From contig PUQB01000802.1 of assembly GCA_003024785.1 (NCBI GenBank), positions 1 to 64,000 on the forward strand: 64,000 nucleotides of DNA. The letters are read 5' to 3'. Positions 20,986-33,850 of the stretch are shown here, in pieces. Origin of the DNA: Selaginella tamariscina. Its lineage: Eukaryota > Streptophyta > Lycopodiopsida > Selaginellales > Selaginellaceae. Under the pieces are notes generated by a model. That model was not told where the DNA came from and searched no databases. It worked only from the letters and a program-made list of their open reading frames with translations. The position numbers and the translations under genes were made by a program. Positions within the stretch are counted from its first letter, which is position 1, and each line of letters opens with the position of its first letter.

Positions 20986-21731
20986 TTTTCAAGTTTCAAC
21001 TTCAGGCCAACTTCTCGAAATCGATCAAGAACGCGCCGTACATCACGAATGTGATCCTCCCAAGAACCAGACCCATGAATGAGCACATCGTCGATAAAAT
21101 CGGCAGTGATATCAGGCATATCGGAAAGAAGCTCATCCATCATGCGTTGAAAGGTGGCAGGAGCTGAAGTCAATCCAAAAGGCATGACCAAAAACTCGTA
21201 AAGACCAAATGGTGTCCGGAAGGCCGTTTTTGGAATATCCTCCTCAGCCATAGGAACCTGCCAATATCCTGATGCCAAATCCAACTTAGTAAACCATCGA
21301 CTCTGACCCAAACGATCTAATAGATCGGCAGAGTTCGGAAGTGGATAGACATCTTTGATGGTAACATCGTTAAGAGGTCGGTAATCCACACAAAATCGGA
21401 GAGATCCATCAGGCTTGGGAACCAAATGAGGTTCACATGCCCATGGACTCCGTGACGGACGACACACTCGTTTACCAATCATATCAGTAACAGCTGTTCG
21501 CATGGCTGATAACTCCTTTGGTGACCTGCGTCGAACCGGGACTTTGAAAGGCTTTGCATTGCCGGTGGGTATACAGTGTCGAGTCTTCACACGTGCACCT
21601 TGGGACAGATCAAATTTGAACAAACTTGCATACTGTTTCTTAAGTTGTTCGATGCAGTGTGCTCGACACTCAGGTGACGGATCCGGCATTTGAACCTGTT
21701 GAGATGAACACCACCCCAAGACCGGAATCAA
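20778..21731 (-). CDS. Reverse transcriptase of the Ty3 polyprotein
   Basis: The frame shows the RT blocks in order: FKVPVRRRSPKEL, LRFCVDYRPLNDVTIKDVYP, WFTKLDLASGYWQVPMAEED, TAFRTPFGLYEFLVMPFGL and the catalytic FIDDVLIHG. FIDD replaces the common YIDD/YVDD but keeps both metal-binding Asp residues. It is part of a polyprotein; the protease lies upstream in another frame. Confidence 0.85.
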   Translation of the reverse strand: MIPVLGWCSSQQVQMPDPSPECRAHCIEQLKKQYASLFKFDLSQGARVKTRHCIPTGNAKPFKVPVRRRSPKELSAMRTAVTDMIGKRVCRPSRSPWACEPHLVPKPDGSLRFCVDYRPLNDVTIKDVYPLPNSADLLDRLGQSRWFTKLDLASGYWQVPMAEEDIPKTAFRTPFGLYEFLVMPFGLTSAPATFQRMMDELLSDMPDITADFIDDVLIHGSGSWEDHIRDVRRVLDRFREVGLKLKLEKCVFGSTDTTYLGYRISREGLQVDPMKLRAVREFPRPVQYRKSSVSWARCSTWVDSSIISLIELPLFGS

Positions 21732-22019
21732 AGGAGCTGTATGCGTGATACAAACAGCAACAACTTCTCTGGACGTAAAGGAACAGACTGCAAAGACACA
21801 GACTCCAAGCGTAATACAGGAGGAGAGAGTGAAAAATCACATGTACCTTTCGACTGCTTTAACCAATCACATCCCAGAATGATGTCAAAGACCTGGGAAG
21901 GGACAACCCTAAGAGACCCAGAGGGAAACTTACAGTTGGCACCCATAACCAGTGTAGTCGAAGTGGTGTACTGTGATACTGCACGAGACTGCCCATTACC
22001 ATATAAAATGTGCAAGACC

Positions 22020-23327
22020 TTATCTGCTCGTCTCAAGGGTAATGAGCACCGATGCGCGCAGAGAAGTAGTTATGGAAGACATGCTAGATCCTGTATCCAC
22101 AAGTACTGTGACTGAAACATCATTCACTCGTGCAGAAAATGTGAAAACTGGATGATTTGGTGGAACTTGCAACCCTTGATATGCATAGCGAAAAAAACAT
22201 GGAGGTGGAGTTTCCATCGCACGGGATCCCTCCGTCGCCCGTACGATTACTGGTTTTCCGCAACAGATCCACCGCAAGAGAAGCGTCATCATCTGGAAGC
22301 TCATCATCAGACATAATGGCCGCCACAGGTACACCATCCGGAACATATGGTCGCCAGCCTGGATGTGGTGGACGCCAATCAGGATACACATCGCATGCCC
22401 GCCAAGTATGTCCAGGTGCCCAACAGGCCCAGCATGAACTTGATTGGGTTGACCTGCATTGTTCCGATTCCTCCTGTCACGAATCCGTGGATTTTGACCA
22501 CCACGGGCAGGAACTGGAGCAGGTGCAGGACGATTTCGTGGAGGTGGTCCACGGGGTGGGCCCCGAGGTCGACCACGAAAGGCTTGTCGTGCGGGCACAT
22601 ATGCAGCAGCATCAACCTCCATTGGATCAGCACGCTGAACAAGAGGAGCAGGTAACCCAAGGGGAACACGGCCCTCACCAGGCACCAACTCAAAACGTTG
22701 AGCTAGTGCAAAAGCTTCCTCCAATGTGGTAGGACGAAGAGCCCGAACGAATCGAACAAGTTCGGGTCGCATAGTTGGCCATAACATACCGAGCTTAATA
22801 GGCTCAGGCATGTTAGGATATGCACGCCGAACTAAATCCCCGAACCTAATACTGAACCGCATAACAGACTCACCAGGATGTTGTCGTATCGCATGCAGTT
22901 GTTGGAAAGCATCATCTGAATCCTCAACTTTGCCAAACGTACGTTTGAGACATTCCGTTAACCGATTTACTATTGGCTTGAATTCTCCGCAGCCAATCCA
23001 TTATACCACTTGAGCGCGGGCCTTCCAAACATGTAGGGAATTCTCTGAGAGCACGGGCCTCATCCCAACCATGGTAACGAACAATGACTTGGAAATGATC
23101 AAACCAGTGGTATACATCATCTCCCGGATCACCACAAAAAGATCGGGGTCGAACCCTCGGATTTGTGGCCTGTGAAGAAGATGAAGGAGTACTAGAAGCA
23201 GATCCCCCGGCATGAGGCTCAGACGGGGAAGAGGAGGACGGACCCTCAACAAGCGCTCCAACAACTTAGTTTGTGCATCAATAGCAGTAGCAATAATGCT
23301 AAAAGCCGTCTCCATGTTCATTGTCAT
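22020..23327 (-). CDS. Gag and aspartic protease of the Ty3 element, frame-broken
   Basis: A start at 23327 (MTMNMETAF) opens Gag. Shifted frames give CGDPGDDVYHWFDHFQVI and the 22862-22020 frame gives RFSIRFGDLVRRAYP and LEEAFALAQRFELV, then an Arg/Pro-rich basic part. The zinc knuckle CWACWAPGHTWRAC is intact in a neighbouring frame (about 22400). The protease active site LVDTGSSMSSI follows near 22090. Together these make the virus-like particle and process the polyprotein. Several frame breaks prevent one continuous product as written. Confidence 0.75.
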
Positions 23328-23379
23328 GGAAACAAGAAAAAGAAAAGCGGAAGAAAGGAATACCCAACTTCTCCACCAA

Positions 23380-23581
23380 TGAAAGAGCAGATATATTAAA
23401 TGAAATCTGATCATATTAGTTACAAAACCCTGCTTATATACAGGAGGTCCCTGCCACGTGGCACACATGCGACACGTGGCGCTGACACATGGGGGCCAGA
23501 TCACCACCCATGTGTCACTACGCATGTGCGTATATACACATGCGTATATACGGTACGTTACTGTATATTAGGTATCTTACA
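23380..23581 (-). repeat. 5' LTR of the Ty3 element (202 bp)
   Basis: It is nearly identical to the 18650-18852 copy. On the coding strand it starts TGTAAGATACC and ends CTCTTTCA. CACGTG motifs lie at 23455-23460 and 23473-23478. A 'TATATA' with flanking palindromes (23505-23545) may be the promoter core. The sequence after it, TTGGTGGAGAAGTTGGG, would be the primer site; it is not the common initiator-Met type. Confidence 0.9.
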
Positions 23582-23585
23582 AGAT

Positions 23586-24600
23586 ACCTTACTAAAAACA
23601 AAAAATATTTCACCTTAGTTACTATTATAAGAGATGTCATAACAGTTTAATAATTATTTATTACAAGTTATAAATAAGTTATTTTAGGGTTTCATGATTG
23701 CAGCATAGTGCCGTATATTTGCAATTATTTGATATTGTGAGGTCTGTAAATATTATATATACATTTACATGTATAGTATAGATAATAACAAGACTGATAT
23801 TATTAATAGTCCGTCTGTTTGGGATAAATCTAGTCCATCTATTCTTGCAGTATTTTAAACCCCATATCTGGAGCATTAATAATACATATATACATGATCC
23901 TGAAGAGACTTACATGTATATATATACACATAAATGCACATATATAACATAACAGTTCTTTAAAAGAAATGCCAAGGAATTTAGCTGCTGAAAAAATAAT
24001 AAGTATATGTGTGTGTATTTATATTTATATATGTGTATTACTTGAGATATCTAATTTAATACTGTAAGATCTATTATCCTGATCACTCACAATACTATAA
24101 CACATTATTTTGGGTATTTCCTAATAACAAGTTTTTTGTTTCAAAATTTAGATCTATAAGGTCCAGGTATGTGTATACTAATTAACATAGTCTGATTTTG
24201 ATACCATCCAATTGGTTTAAATCTGAACTACTTACTCCTCATATATAAATTAAGGTTTTAAACTAATATAAATATGCACATTTCGTATCTAACCTTTGGA
24301 GGCAACACTAATGTCCATAAAGAGTGCTTGGATTGTGCTTTTCATTTTAAATTAATTTTTCTATTTGTAGATCTTTCTTGTTCGTTTAGATTTTTGTCCA
24401 AATCTCTTGCTTTGTTAATTTTCCTTTTCCTCTTCTTACGCCTCTGTAAACAACAAAAAGGGACGGATTGAGAGTGATTCGTTGGGGTTCAAATGTAGAA
24501 GGAAAAGACCCATGAATAAGAGTGCACTTTCTTTTTTAATTGGTTAAGGGTCTTGAGATATATTGGAAGTTAGGTAAATGTGTATATATTCATAGAGAAA
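23586..24600. other. AT-rich intergenic DNA, nothing recognised
   Basis: Long A/T runs with TATATA and TGTGTG tracts. Frames of 60-75 codons here have no coding character. Confidence 0.6.
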
Positions 24601-24619
24601 ACAGGCTAATACAAAAGCT

Positions 24620-26180
24620 ATCTCTACGACTCAAGCTCCATGGCGGCTCCAGTTCCAAGTGCGATGCGAGGGATACCACCAGATCCGACCAGAACCCCAC
24701 AGCTGTTCTGATGTCGTTTGGATACTCCTACGATTGTACAAGATCCACTCGTTCCCTATGATTGTCCATAAAACCAAGACTCTGATAACATCCCAGAGTT
24801 CTTCGTGAAGATTTGTTGTTGCCGCCACGTGCGGAAAGGTGTTGATACTGCCAAAGTGCTTGTGGAGACGGAGAGCAAGGCCAGCTGTTACTGGAATCGA
24901 TGCGGGTGCCAAATTTGATCGTGTTCCAAGTGATATCCGCCGCTCCTGAGTGCATCAATGGTTGGATTGTCTTCAGGACGTGCTTCCAAAACGCGTTGTG
25001 CAAAGGTACAGTCGAAGAAGAGGTGTTGCCTGTGTCTCCACAATATGGTCCGTGCACATGAGGCAGTCCGTTGCTGCGGGCGAACCCAGGTTCCAACTGG
25101 TAATGAATCCTGAAGAAGAAGTCACTGAAAAACTTCTGGTTTGCTGCCACTTTGCTTGCCAAATATGGATCGCCGTGTCCCTGCATTCCTGCATGGAAGC
25201 ATGTGCCTGGAGCTTATTGAAGAGCTTGGAGGGTGGCCGAACTTGCTGAAGAATCCTACGGCCGAGGTTTGGTTGAATAGGAGGTGAAGTCGTGCTCCAG
25301 GGTTCCTTAAATCTTGTCGTGCTCCAGCCACGCCATTCCACGGATCCCACTCAAGGTGTCGAATCGGTCGCCGTTCGTGCCACCAGAAGTTACTCCAGGC
25401 AAACCCGTGACTGGTACAGGATCGAGTGAGCAACCCTTGCGAAGGAGTTGGATCACCCGGATTCGACTTACCTGTTGGAGGTCAGGGAGGACAGTATCTT
25501 CCGGAGTCACCCTCGGAGACAGAGATCCGTTAGCCTCGACATCAAGAGTTTACCTGTATTAGTGGCGAGCGAGGAAATCCAAGCGACCTTGGACGCAGCT
25601 GGCGAGTCAAGTAGAGGAGATCGTCGGGCATGGCTGCAAGCTCCATGGTTGAACGAACGATACTGTGGATGATTGGAAGAGATGGAACCACACGCCGAGG
25701 TGCGACTATTGTTCCATCCTTATCAGCTGTGGTGAGGATCGGTGTACGTGTGCATGGAGCTGCAAGAATCACCAACAGTTTCGTGCGATACGAGTATCCC
25801 ATGCCGGCCAAACTCCATAGATCAACCCTGACGGTTGCTCGCCAAGAAATCGATCACCATGTTTGAACGCCCGGTTGAAAGAACAGTGGTTGCCGTGCTG
25901 CTTCATCGATCTCCGGGGGTCTGAGCGTGATGAAGTCCTTGAACTGTCGCCACACTTTCATAATGCTTTGGCGATGCCCTCCTGCATGTGCGAAATTCGA
26001 AGGTCGGTCTCCGAAAAAAGCCAACGAGAGCCTGGTTGAAAGTCGCCTCCTGCCTTGGGTTTGACTTTGTTAATCTGCTGATTGAAGAGGATCTTCCAGT
26101 TCTGATCGCCAGGGAGACGGCTGCTGGCGAAAATCTCGGGTCGCCGAGTGTGGAGAAAAATTCACGAAAATCTTGATTGT
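24620..26180 (-). pseudogene. LINE-like reverse-transcriptase C-terminal remnant (zf-RVT region)
   Basis: The GC content rises here and the minus strand, read across frames, gives a pattern typical of the zinc-binding C-terminus of plant non-LTR reverse transcriptases: CLMC...DHIVET, then QHLFFDC-FAQRV (about 24990-25080). Adjacent WNP/W-rich stretches (KFFSDFFFRIHYQL) fit the same region. Many frame breaks are present and no RT catalytic block is visible. A decayed LINE is the best reading. Confidence 0.45.
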
Positions 26181-26234
26181 CGGTGGTTGCTGAGCGGCTT
26201 GAGTTGTTGCCGGCCTGCTGGTGTTGCCTATGGA

Positions 26235-26765
26235 GGCTAGCTAGTGCTCAGCGTGTTAAAGGAGTATTATATATTATAAAAGTGCTTATAAACTTGGAAT
26301 CTAACGTTCGTAATTTGAATAAAAGAATCAACCTGCTTAGTATTTAGTATATGGTCCAAAATGTTTCATATATAATAACTAGATACGTTCTCTTGTAGAA
26401 CAACACACACCACACACACACACATCACAACTAACATTCATAATTCTAATGCATAAAGATTCAATATAGAACCTAACAGTCATTCTAGTTGTCAAAGTAT
26501 AGTCCTTACTCGTACATTTATATATAACCCATACAGACACATGCATATCAATAGAATATAGTGCATGTCTTAGAATATGTATAATAAGCTATATAAATTA
26601 CGTATCATAGGTGACGTAGAAATAATCAACGTGACTAAAAAACATCTATAAACTGGAAACTACGTTACACATGCCTCTCTGTAAGTATGATGAACTTGAT
26701 GTGTGTGTGTGTGTGTGTGTGCATATGTGTGTGTGAGAGAGAGAGAAGAACAAGATGATGAGGAA
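26235..26765 (+). repeat. Unclassified dispersed repeat, copy 1
   Basis: Landmarks in order are: a 'gctagtgct...gtgttaaa-gagtattatat' block, 'tccaaaatgttcatat', 'gaacctaacagtcattct', 'gtacatttata', 'cacatgcatatcaat', 'aactggaaactacg', then (GT)n-(GA)n and 'aagaacaagatga'. The same order recurs in the copies listed below. No coding capacity is seen. Confidence 0.55.
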
Positions 26766-26964
26766 AATATTGTAGTAAAATAAAACATTTAAAATCATTA
26801 ATACTTACAACAATATGAGACGGAAACTGTTCTATGGCATAACATATATATATATATATATATTTAATATAATTTTATTAATTTAATATAGTATGACCTA
26901 GTATGCCTTCTCCAAATGTTATATTTTATATATGTAAAACTGCAGTATTAAATTGTTTCACGTC

Positions 26965-27550
26965 ACTGAGGCAGACAAAACATTCAACATCGTGTTAAAC
27001 GAGTATTAATATATTATGAAAGTGCTTGGAACCTAACGTTCATAGTTTGATTGTATAGAATATGTTATGCATATACATAATATGTTAATTAAACACATAT
27101 AATTTTTTAATGGTTAAAATATATATATGCATGCTTTTAAACTATTTATTGGGAAGTTGTGACTGTTAGTTGTATGTATGGATATTCTTCTACGAGAACA
27201 CATTTAATTATTATATATACCAAAGTTCAGTGCATAAACAATCAACATAAAACCTAACAGTCATTCTGCTTGTCTAAGATACTTTCAAGAGTCGTTATTT
27301 GTACATTTATAAACGAGTGAATCACACACACACATGCATATTAATCAATTTAACAATGTCAAATATGCGTGTGGGCTTAAATATTTGATTGATGTTATTA
27401 TAATTATGTATGGGGTCCATAATGTAACTTAAAATATATATAGAATTAAGGATATTAAGTGATGTAGAATAAAGCATGCCTTTCATAATTAAATGAAACG
27501 ATAGTTACAAACGCCTGCGAACTTGGCGTGTGTGTGAGAGAAGATGTTTA
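26965..27550 (+). repeat. Unclassified dispersed repeat, copy 2
   Basis: It starts near 'gaggcagacaaaacattcaa' and 'gtgttaaacgagtattaat', followed by 'aacctaacagtcattct', 'aagatactttcaagagtc', 'acacacacatgcatatt', 'aacaatgtcaaatatg', 'aattatgtatggggtccat' and an end of 'gtgtgtgtgagagaaga'. Order and orientation match copy 1. Confidence 0.55.
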
Positions 27551-30470
27551 TAATTTATAAAAATACAAAATATTTGTTATATCCTCTTTCCAGATATAAT
27601 ACAATCGTTAATGTTGCTTTCTAGGAACTATATAGTCATAGGAATTATATTTAATTATATATACTTTTGCACCCCTTGCGTTGATACAGTAGGTTTGTAT
27701 ATGCAATACGTCTATAGCAACAGACAACGTAAGCACAGATAGAGGTGTGTATTATATTCTTAAGACAAAACACATTCTTGTAAGGTAACTCTTAGAATTA
27801 GAATTAAAGTTAAATTAGGATGAAATTCAGATTAGTTAAATAATTATTTTTAAAATAAAATGCTGGTTAAAAGTTAGTATGTTAATTTACATAACTATTC
27901 TGATTTTGGGTTTATATTTTATTTTAAGTGGATTTCCTGGAGGGTTATTTCATGTGATGTGCGCTTTTGTGGAATTTTGTGTAATTATTCGTACAGTTTT
28001 TAATATTGGTTTATAACAAAAGTCTTCCTCAGTACAAGCACCATGTATAATATATTCATTACACAACTGTATTATAGTACTTCCTCATAACTAATTTATA
28101 GACAAATCAAACTTACATAGTAATGACATTAATTCATAATTAACATTTGAGTCATTAAAATATGCACTTTTGATTTCAATAGTAAAATTGTTGCACATAA
28201 GAACATAATATTAACCTCGTACTCTGGTAATAAAGTTTTTTATAAAATCTTAATTTTATTGAACTTTCAATTGCTGCACATGAAAACATAATGTTAACCT
28301 CATCAAGCAGTGAATAAAAACATCTTTTTCTACATATTCCAAAAAGTGTTGGGCAGTGAATGAAACATTCTTTTTCTACATAATTAATAGTGTTGATGGT
28401 AAATGAAAACATTCTTTTTTACATTCATTTCTAAAACTTTACATACAACGTAATACATGTTTTTACTTGAAGTATATTCAAATTTAAGAAACATAACTAA
28501 AAAAATAAATATCTTACAATTGCATTTAAATATTACAATAGTGTGATTCTGTATTTTTTATTTAAGAAGTTGATATGTAAAATTAATAAATATCTATAAA
28601 TGATACATAACTTTGAAGAGTCACCCTTTGGATATACCTTAACAAACAAAGTTACATTTTTTTTTTATAGTTTTAATTGAGTTCAAATTTGATGTTTTTC
28701 CTATTTATAAAAATTTTTTAAAATAAAAGAGATATAAAAATTGACTTTATAATTAAATTTTGAGATCAATTAATGTGTATATGTACTTGATTGACTATGG
28801 AAATATAAATTAATTACTACTTTATTTAAGATTTTAATTATAATAAGAAGTGAATTTGAAACACTTTTTAGGAGTTGAAATAAAAGTAATTATAAAAATG
28901 AGATATTCTTATAAAGAAATACTTAATTAATAATACTTTCATTATTAAATATATAAATTGTACTTTAGACGTTGAAATATTTATAATTATCATCCTCGTG
29001 CCAAGGACAACATATTATATCACAACAAAGCACATTTTATATAAACATTATTAAAACTTTTTCATTAGTGTTGAGAATGATAATTATATAAATAAATATG
29101 AATCAATTGCCTAATTTTTTTTATTTTTGTAACGATCTTTATAATGCTATTCAGATGAACAAACTGGTATTTCACATTTCTTTAATCTTGTTTTTTATAT
29201 GTATCAATGTATAACTCAATTTTTATTGTATATTATTTTTTTTTAATAAATTTCTTTTTGCATATGTTCAACATTGTTAAAATTCAATTTCAACATTGTT
29301 ATAATATTGTTACTTAAATATCTTAAAAAATCATGTAATATATATAGTTTAATTTATGTAATTATTCTTAAAATCAATTTCATATTAAATTACTTTATTT
29401 GTTTGTTAATTATTTGATTTTTTTTCAACTTTTATAGTATTTTCAATTAATAACATAACTTTTTTAATAAATATAAAGTCTTACTCACATGTTTAGTAAA
29501 TAGGTCAATTGATAATCATCACTAAGATAATATATGCTTTGACACATTACATAAAAAAAAAAATATTAAGTTTTGTAACATTAACACTATATAGGTTTTT
29601 ATGTCGTATATGGAGTGTTATAATTTAATAAGATTAACATTAGAGACGAAGAATTACTATTCAGAATTCATATATTGAAGATAGTTATAAAATCATTATA
29701 AACATAATGATAAACTTATTTACGTTTAATATTTTTTATTTATCACTACGTAAGAATGTTTCTTTATTATATTATTAAATGATAAATTCTTTCCTTACTA
29801 AGCTAATGCTATTTCTTTAAATTTTCAATAATTGATTTGTTTATGAACTTTTTGAATTATATTTTTTACTGTGTGTCAATTATAATTTATATAATGGAAT
29901 TGACATCCACATTGATAACTACTTCATTACTTATTTTAAATTTTTTAATACTAACAAATTTCTTTAACAATTATTCTTAGATATTAACTTTTAATCTTCT
30001 TTATTTAATATTCATTCAATTTTAATCCTTAAATTTGTAAGGCTTATGTTATAATGAAAGGTTAATATTTTTACCTTGTTATTAATTGATAATTCAACAT
30101 CGATGACTTGACATAATTGTTAATCAACACCTTTCATTATTGTTAAGACTACAACTTGTTACTATTAATTATTAACAATCTATAAAACCAAATTAAAAAA
30201 CATACTACTTTGAATTTAGGTTTGGACAAACTACATCAATGTTTAAATTCTTAATATAAATACACATATGCATACTTTATTGTATATGTAAGGGTTTGAA
30301 TTCTCAATATTTTTTGCATAATTTTTAAATAATGTTAAAATGTTTATATATTAATGAGTTTTCACATGTGCACCTTAATAAAAGTCCAACTTATAAATTA
30401 TACAAAAATATTTCAGTTACAAGGTAACGTAAATCCAACAAGAGCCGGAGATAAATAATTGTGTGTGTGT
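27550..30470. other. AT-rich DNA with a short triplicated unit
   Basis: No gene is seen. At 28265-28425 a unit of about 55 bases containing 'acat(c/t)ctttttctacat' and 'agtgttg...gtgaatgaa' occurs about three times in tandem with divergence. The rest is A/T runs. Confidence 0.5.
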
Positions 30471-30652
30471 GTGTGTGATGCATGAAGCATTAAGTGGTGT
30501 GGTGTGTAGCATTAAGTCCCATCCACTTAGAAAAGAAAACAAAAAAGTATGCTTTTAGTCTTGAGAAAACTATGAGATGCGTCTTTGTATCGTCTTGAAC
30601 TTCAGGTGGCCATAAAGACGTACGTGTGCGTGGTCAAAGAGCTTTGACTTAC

Positions 30653-31071
30653 CAGTCTTCCCTGCTTTTGTTGACCTAGACTTCCTGTTCCTGACTTCCT
30701 CAAACACTGCTTCATCCACTGTTTCATATATTGCAGGACTGCTTCCGATATCTCTTCGAATGTGAAGCCCTCTGATAACCACTCGTCACGGACTTCATGT
30801 GTACGTGCTTTCTCCGTACATTCTTCATATATTTGCCCCTTAGATCCTTTCACCAGACACTGGCGGAATACAAACGTTAGAAATGTGTATGTCTATATTA
30901 CTAAAGATTTGCAATAGGAACTCTCTCTCACAGATATCAATAATTGGCTTTACCTCATAAGCAAGATTGATCTGAGCAAACATGTGTTCATTTCCTCGGC
31001 CATTACATACATCCGGATGATACTGTAAGGCAAGGTTTCTGTACTCTCTTGATCTCCTTCTTAGAAGCATG
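30653..31071 (-). pseudogene. J-domain (DnaJ-like) gene fragment, two exons
   Basis: Exon A (30954 to about 31071) encodes SREYRNLALQYHPDVCNG and NEHMFAQINLAYE, the second half of a J-domain including the Hsp70-stimulating HPD motif. A GT-AG intron leads in phase to exon B (30653-30859), which reads CLVKGSKGQIYEECTEKA, then VRDEWLSEGFTFEEI, and in a shifted frame VDEAVFEEVRNRKSRS. The first half of the J-domain and any transit peptide are missing, because the upstream bases lead into non-coding sequence. It resembles the J-domain gene at 42.7-43.1 kb (LALQYHPDVCKG) and is a probable paralogue fragment. Confidence 0.6.
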
Positions 31072-31629
31072 GTGATCTAATCCAAGTATCAAATGGCTAT
31101 CTGACACCGTCGATTGGATAGCAGTCACAATCTGGCCGAGAAGATCTGTTCTTTAGAGTGGAGCTGCAAAGGAAGTGGATGCTCGCAGCTTGTCCCCTGT
31201 AATGAAGCTCGATCTGAAACAGCAATCCATTTTCGAAATCCGAAATTTGAAATTTGAATTCGAATTTCAAATCTGGAATCTGCTTAAGAAACGAAGGGCT
31301 TGTTTATAAAGGGGAGGAGGCATGGTTCAAAAACGTGGGACAAAGACAGTACAAAATCTGCTGTAAGCCCAGAACTGCTGACCAAGACAGCACACGCGAA
31401 TCATGCACGTGGTATTTTATTCAATTTCTTAAGAAATTTTAATTAATACGTTTCTTAATACTTATTTCTTTAGTAACTATCTAGTTCTAGTAATTATTTA
31501 TAGATTGAGTGGCATCACACTTTCTATATAAATAAAATAAAGCTTTTAAATCAATACTTAAATATGACAAATCCGGGGATAGCCAGATTTGGTAAAATCT
31601 ATTATAATAAGGGTGACAGATATATATAA

Positions 31630-31990
31630 CTGCAGTATTAAACTGGAGGCACATAGACAAAACACTATGGAGGCCAGCTAATGCTAACTATAGCTTAAAA
31701 TGTAATGAAGTAATTTCCCACCCTTTAATTATGCAAGTGCAGCAAGTGCAGGTAGATTCACAATCTCCTTCACCTCATAGTTTCAGTGCGTAAGAATCAA
31801 TATAGAACCCTCATTCTTATTATCTAAGATACTTTCAAGAGTCATTAATTTGTATATTTAGAAATGCGTGACACACACATGCATGTCAATATATTAATGT
31901 TGAAGTTTACAATGTCAAATATGTATAGTGTTATAGTTATTTACGGGGTCTATATCATATTATATCCATTATTAAATTCTAAATCTCATT
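31630..31990 (+). repeat. Unclassified dispersed repeat, copy 3
   Basis: 'ctgcagtattaaactggagg', 'gacaaaacactatggaggcc', 'aagatactttcaagagtc', 'gcgtgacacacacatgcat', 'gtcaatatattaatgtt' and 'tttacaatgtcaaatatg' appear in the family order. The 3' GT/GA end is not seen. Confidence 0.5.
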
Positions 31991-33439
31991 TACTAAAACT
32001 TGATTTCATATTTACATCTCAAACAATAACATATTAATTTACATATAACTTTTAATAAACTTATTTAATTATTTTATCAATTATCATAATATATAACATC
32101 TATATACACTACAAGGAACAATATAGACCCTCCATGTTTAGAACCTAGAATACGTTTAAGTGTGTGATAGGAAGATATTTATTAAATATTCCATGCCAAA
32201 TCAATGTCAAATAAATGTCACATGTACATTTATTTAAAATATAAATGAAGAGTATAAATGTAATATATACGAATTGGCGATTATCAACACGATTATAATT
32301 TTTCATATATGTATAATTAAAGTAAAAGATCTAAATCATCGTCCTTAATATAATTATATATGTATTATGTTATGTTGGTTAATCACAATGCTTTAATGTT
32401 ATGTAAAATCTTTTTGCATTGTGTAGTATAACTGATTGACCATATAATACATAATAGTAAAGTCAAGTGTATTGCATTTGCTTAAAATGGGCAATGGAAT
32501 ATGATAGTTTAATTTTTTAATATTATAATCAAAAATAATTTTTTCCTATTGTTATAACTAGTATAACATTACACTCAATTAAATAATTTATAACATTTTC
32601 TTACATAAGAGACTTAATTTATTATTTAATTATAAAATTGGAAATGTACTTATTATTGTTATTATTTATGTTGTTTATTGTTCAAGCACTTTATAATTAA
32701 CCAGGTTAACGTACTTGATTACTAAGAGTAGAATTGATCATTATATTTAATTATGTAAGTAATGTTGATTACAAGTGTTTTTATACTCGTTTAGTTTGTC
32801 TTGTTCAAGACAGTTAGTGTCATTTTCTTTAGTAAAAAACACAAAGTTAGTCATTAGTTTTCGTAAATGATAACTACTCAAAGTACTAAGGAACATACTA
32901 ATTATTTGTTAGTTATTATTTTGAACAAAAGATAATAAAAACTAAATGATTATTTGTTGGAACAAAACTTTTTTTAATAATTATTTTCATAAGAAGTAAC
33001 AAAAACTTGAAGACTTTATTAATTTCAAAAATTAATTACATACACATGTAATATCCGAGGCTTGATTAAGCAAACATCTTCACAAACTCAGACATTCCTA
33101 ACATAATATAAGTAAAAAAAAATTTAATTAATACTTTTTTTCTAGCATTAAATTTATTAATTTATTTATGTAATAACTATTTAGTTCTAGTAGATTAAAT
33201 CAAATCAATAAAATAAAGCTTTTAAAATCAGTGATGAATGTTAGTTTATTTTTCAATGACTGGCGGGGGAAGGCTAGCTTTGAACTGTTTCAAATCTATA
33301 GAAATATATATAAAATGTTGACATATAATATAATATATATATATATATTATATATATATTTATATATAATATTATATATATATGGTGAGAGATCTGAATA
33401 GGCCAAAAGTTCCATATATTTTACTACAGCTATAATATA

Positions 33440-33850
33440 GACGGGAGGTACACTCTTTTAGACAAAACACTATGGACGCCTGATGCTAATAACATGTTAA
33501 ACGAGTTATTATATTAAATATATAAATATAATTAACAGTGTCTTTAATGGTTAAAATATAACTAAGTCCGCGTTTAAAAATTAAAGAAATTGATGGTGCA
33601 TCTGATATACAAGTGGGTCCAAAACGTTCATATACAATTATTAGTTAGATGTGTTCTCGTGTAAAAGATTATATACAGACATATAATTGACATTCATAAT
33701 TCAGTGATAAAGGATCATATAGAACAATCATTCTGATTATCTAAGATACTTATTTAATATTTATAAACGCGTGACACACACACACATGTCAATATATAAA
33801 TGTTCAAGTTTACAATGTCAAATATGCATAAAGTAATAATTATGTATACG
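33440..33850 (+). repeat. Unclassified dispersed repeat, copy 4
   Basis: 'gacaaaacactatggacgcc', 'catgttaaacgagttatta', 'tccaaaacgttcatatac', 'ctaagatactt', 'gcgtgacacacacacacatg', 'caagtttacaatgtcaaata' and 'attatgtatacg' appear in the family order. Confidence 0.5.

Larger units (their letters stand above)
18646..23585 (-). mobile_element. Ty3-type LTR retrotransposon, complete but frame-broken
   Basis: Two near-identical LTRs (18650-18852 and 23380-23581) flank Gag, protease, reverse transcriptase, RNase H and integrase in that order on the minus strand. RT before integrase identifies Ty3/Gypsy rather than Copia. AGAT occurs directly outside each end (18646-18649 and 23582-23585), a 4-bp target duplication. 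A purine-rich tract, GAGGGGAGGATA, lies just inside the 3' LTR at 18854-18865. The LTRs differ by a handful of substitutions and small indels, which points to a fairly recent insertion. No chromodomain is seen after integrase. Confidence 0.9.

Noticed and set aside
22157..22732. 191-codon plus-strand frame, Gln/Glu/His-rich
   Set aside because: It is the shadow of the Gag basic and zinc-knuckle region on the minus strand.
26395..26430. Possible CRISPR-like or regular repeat array in the CA-rich tracts
   Set aside because: It is a plain (CA)n microsatellite; there are no spaced identical repeats with unique spacers anywhere in the window.
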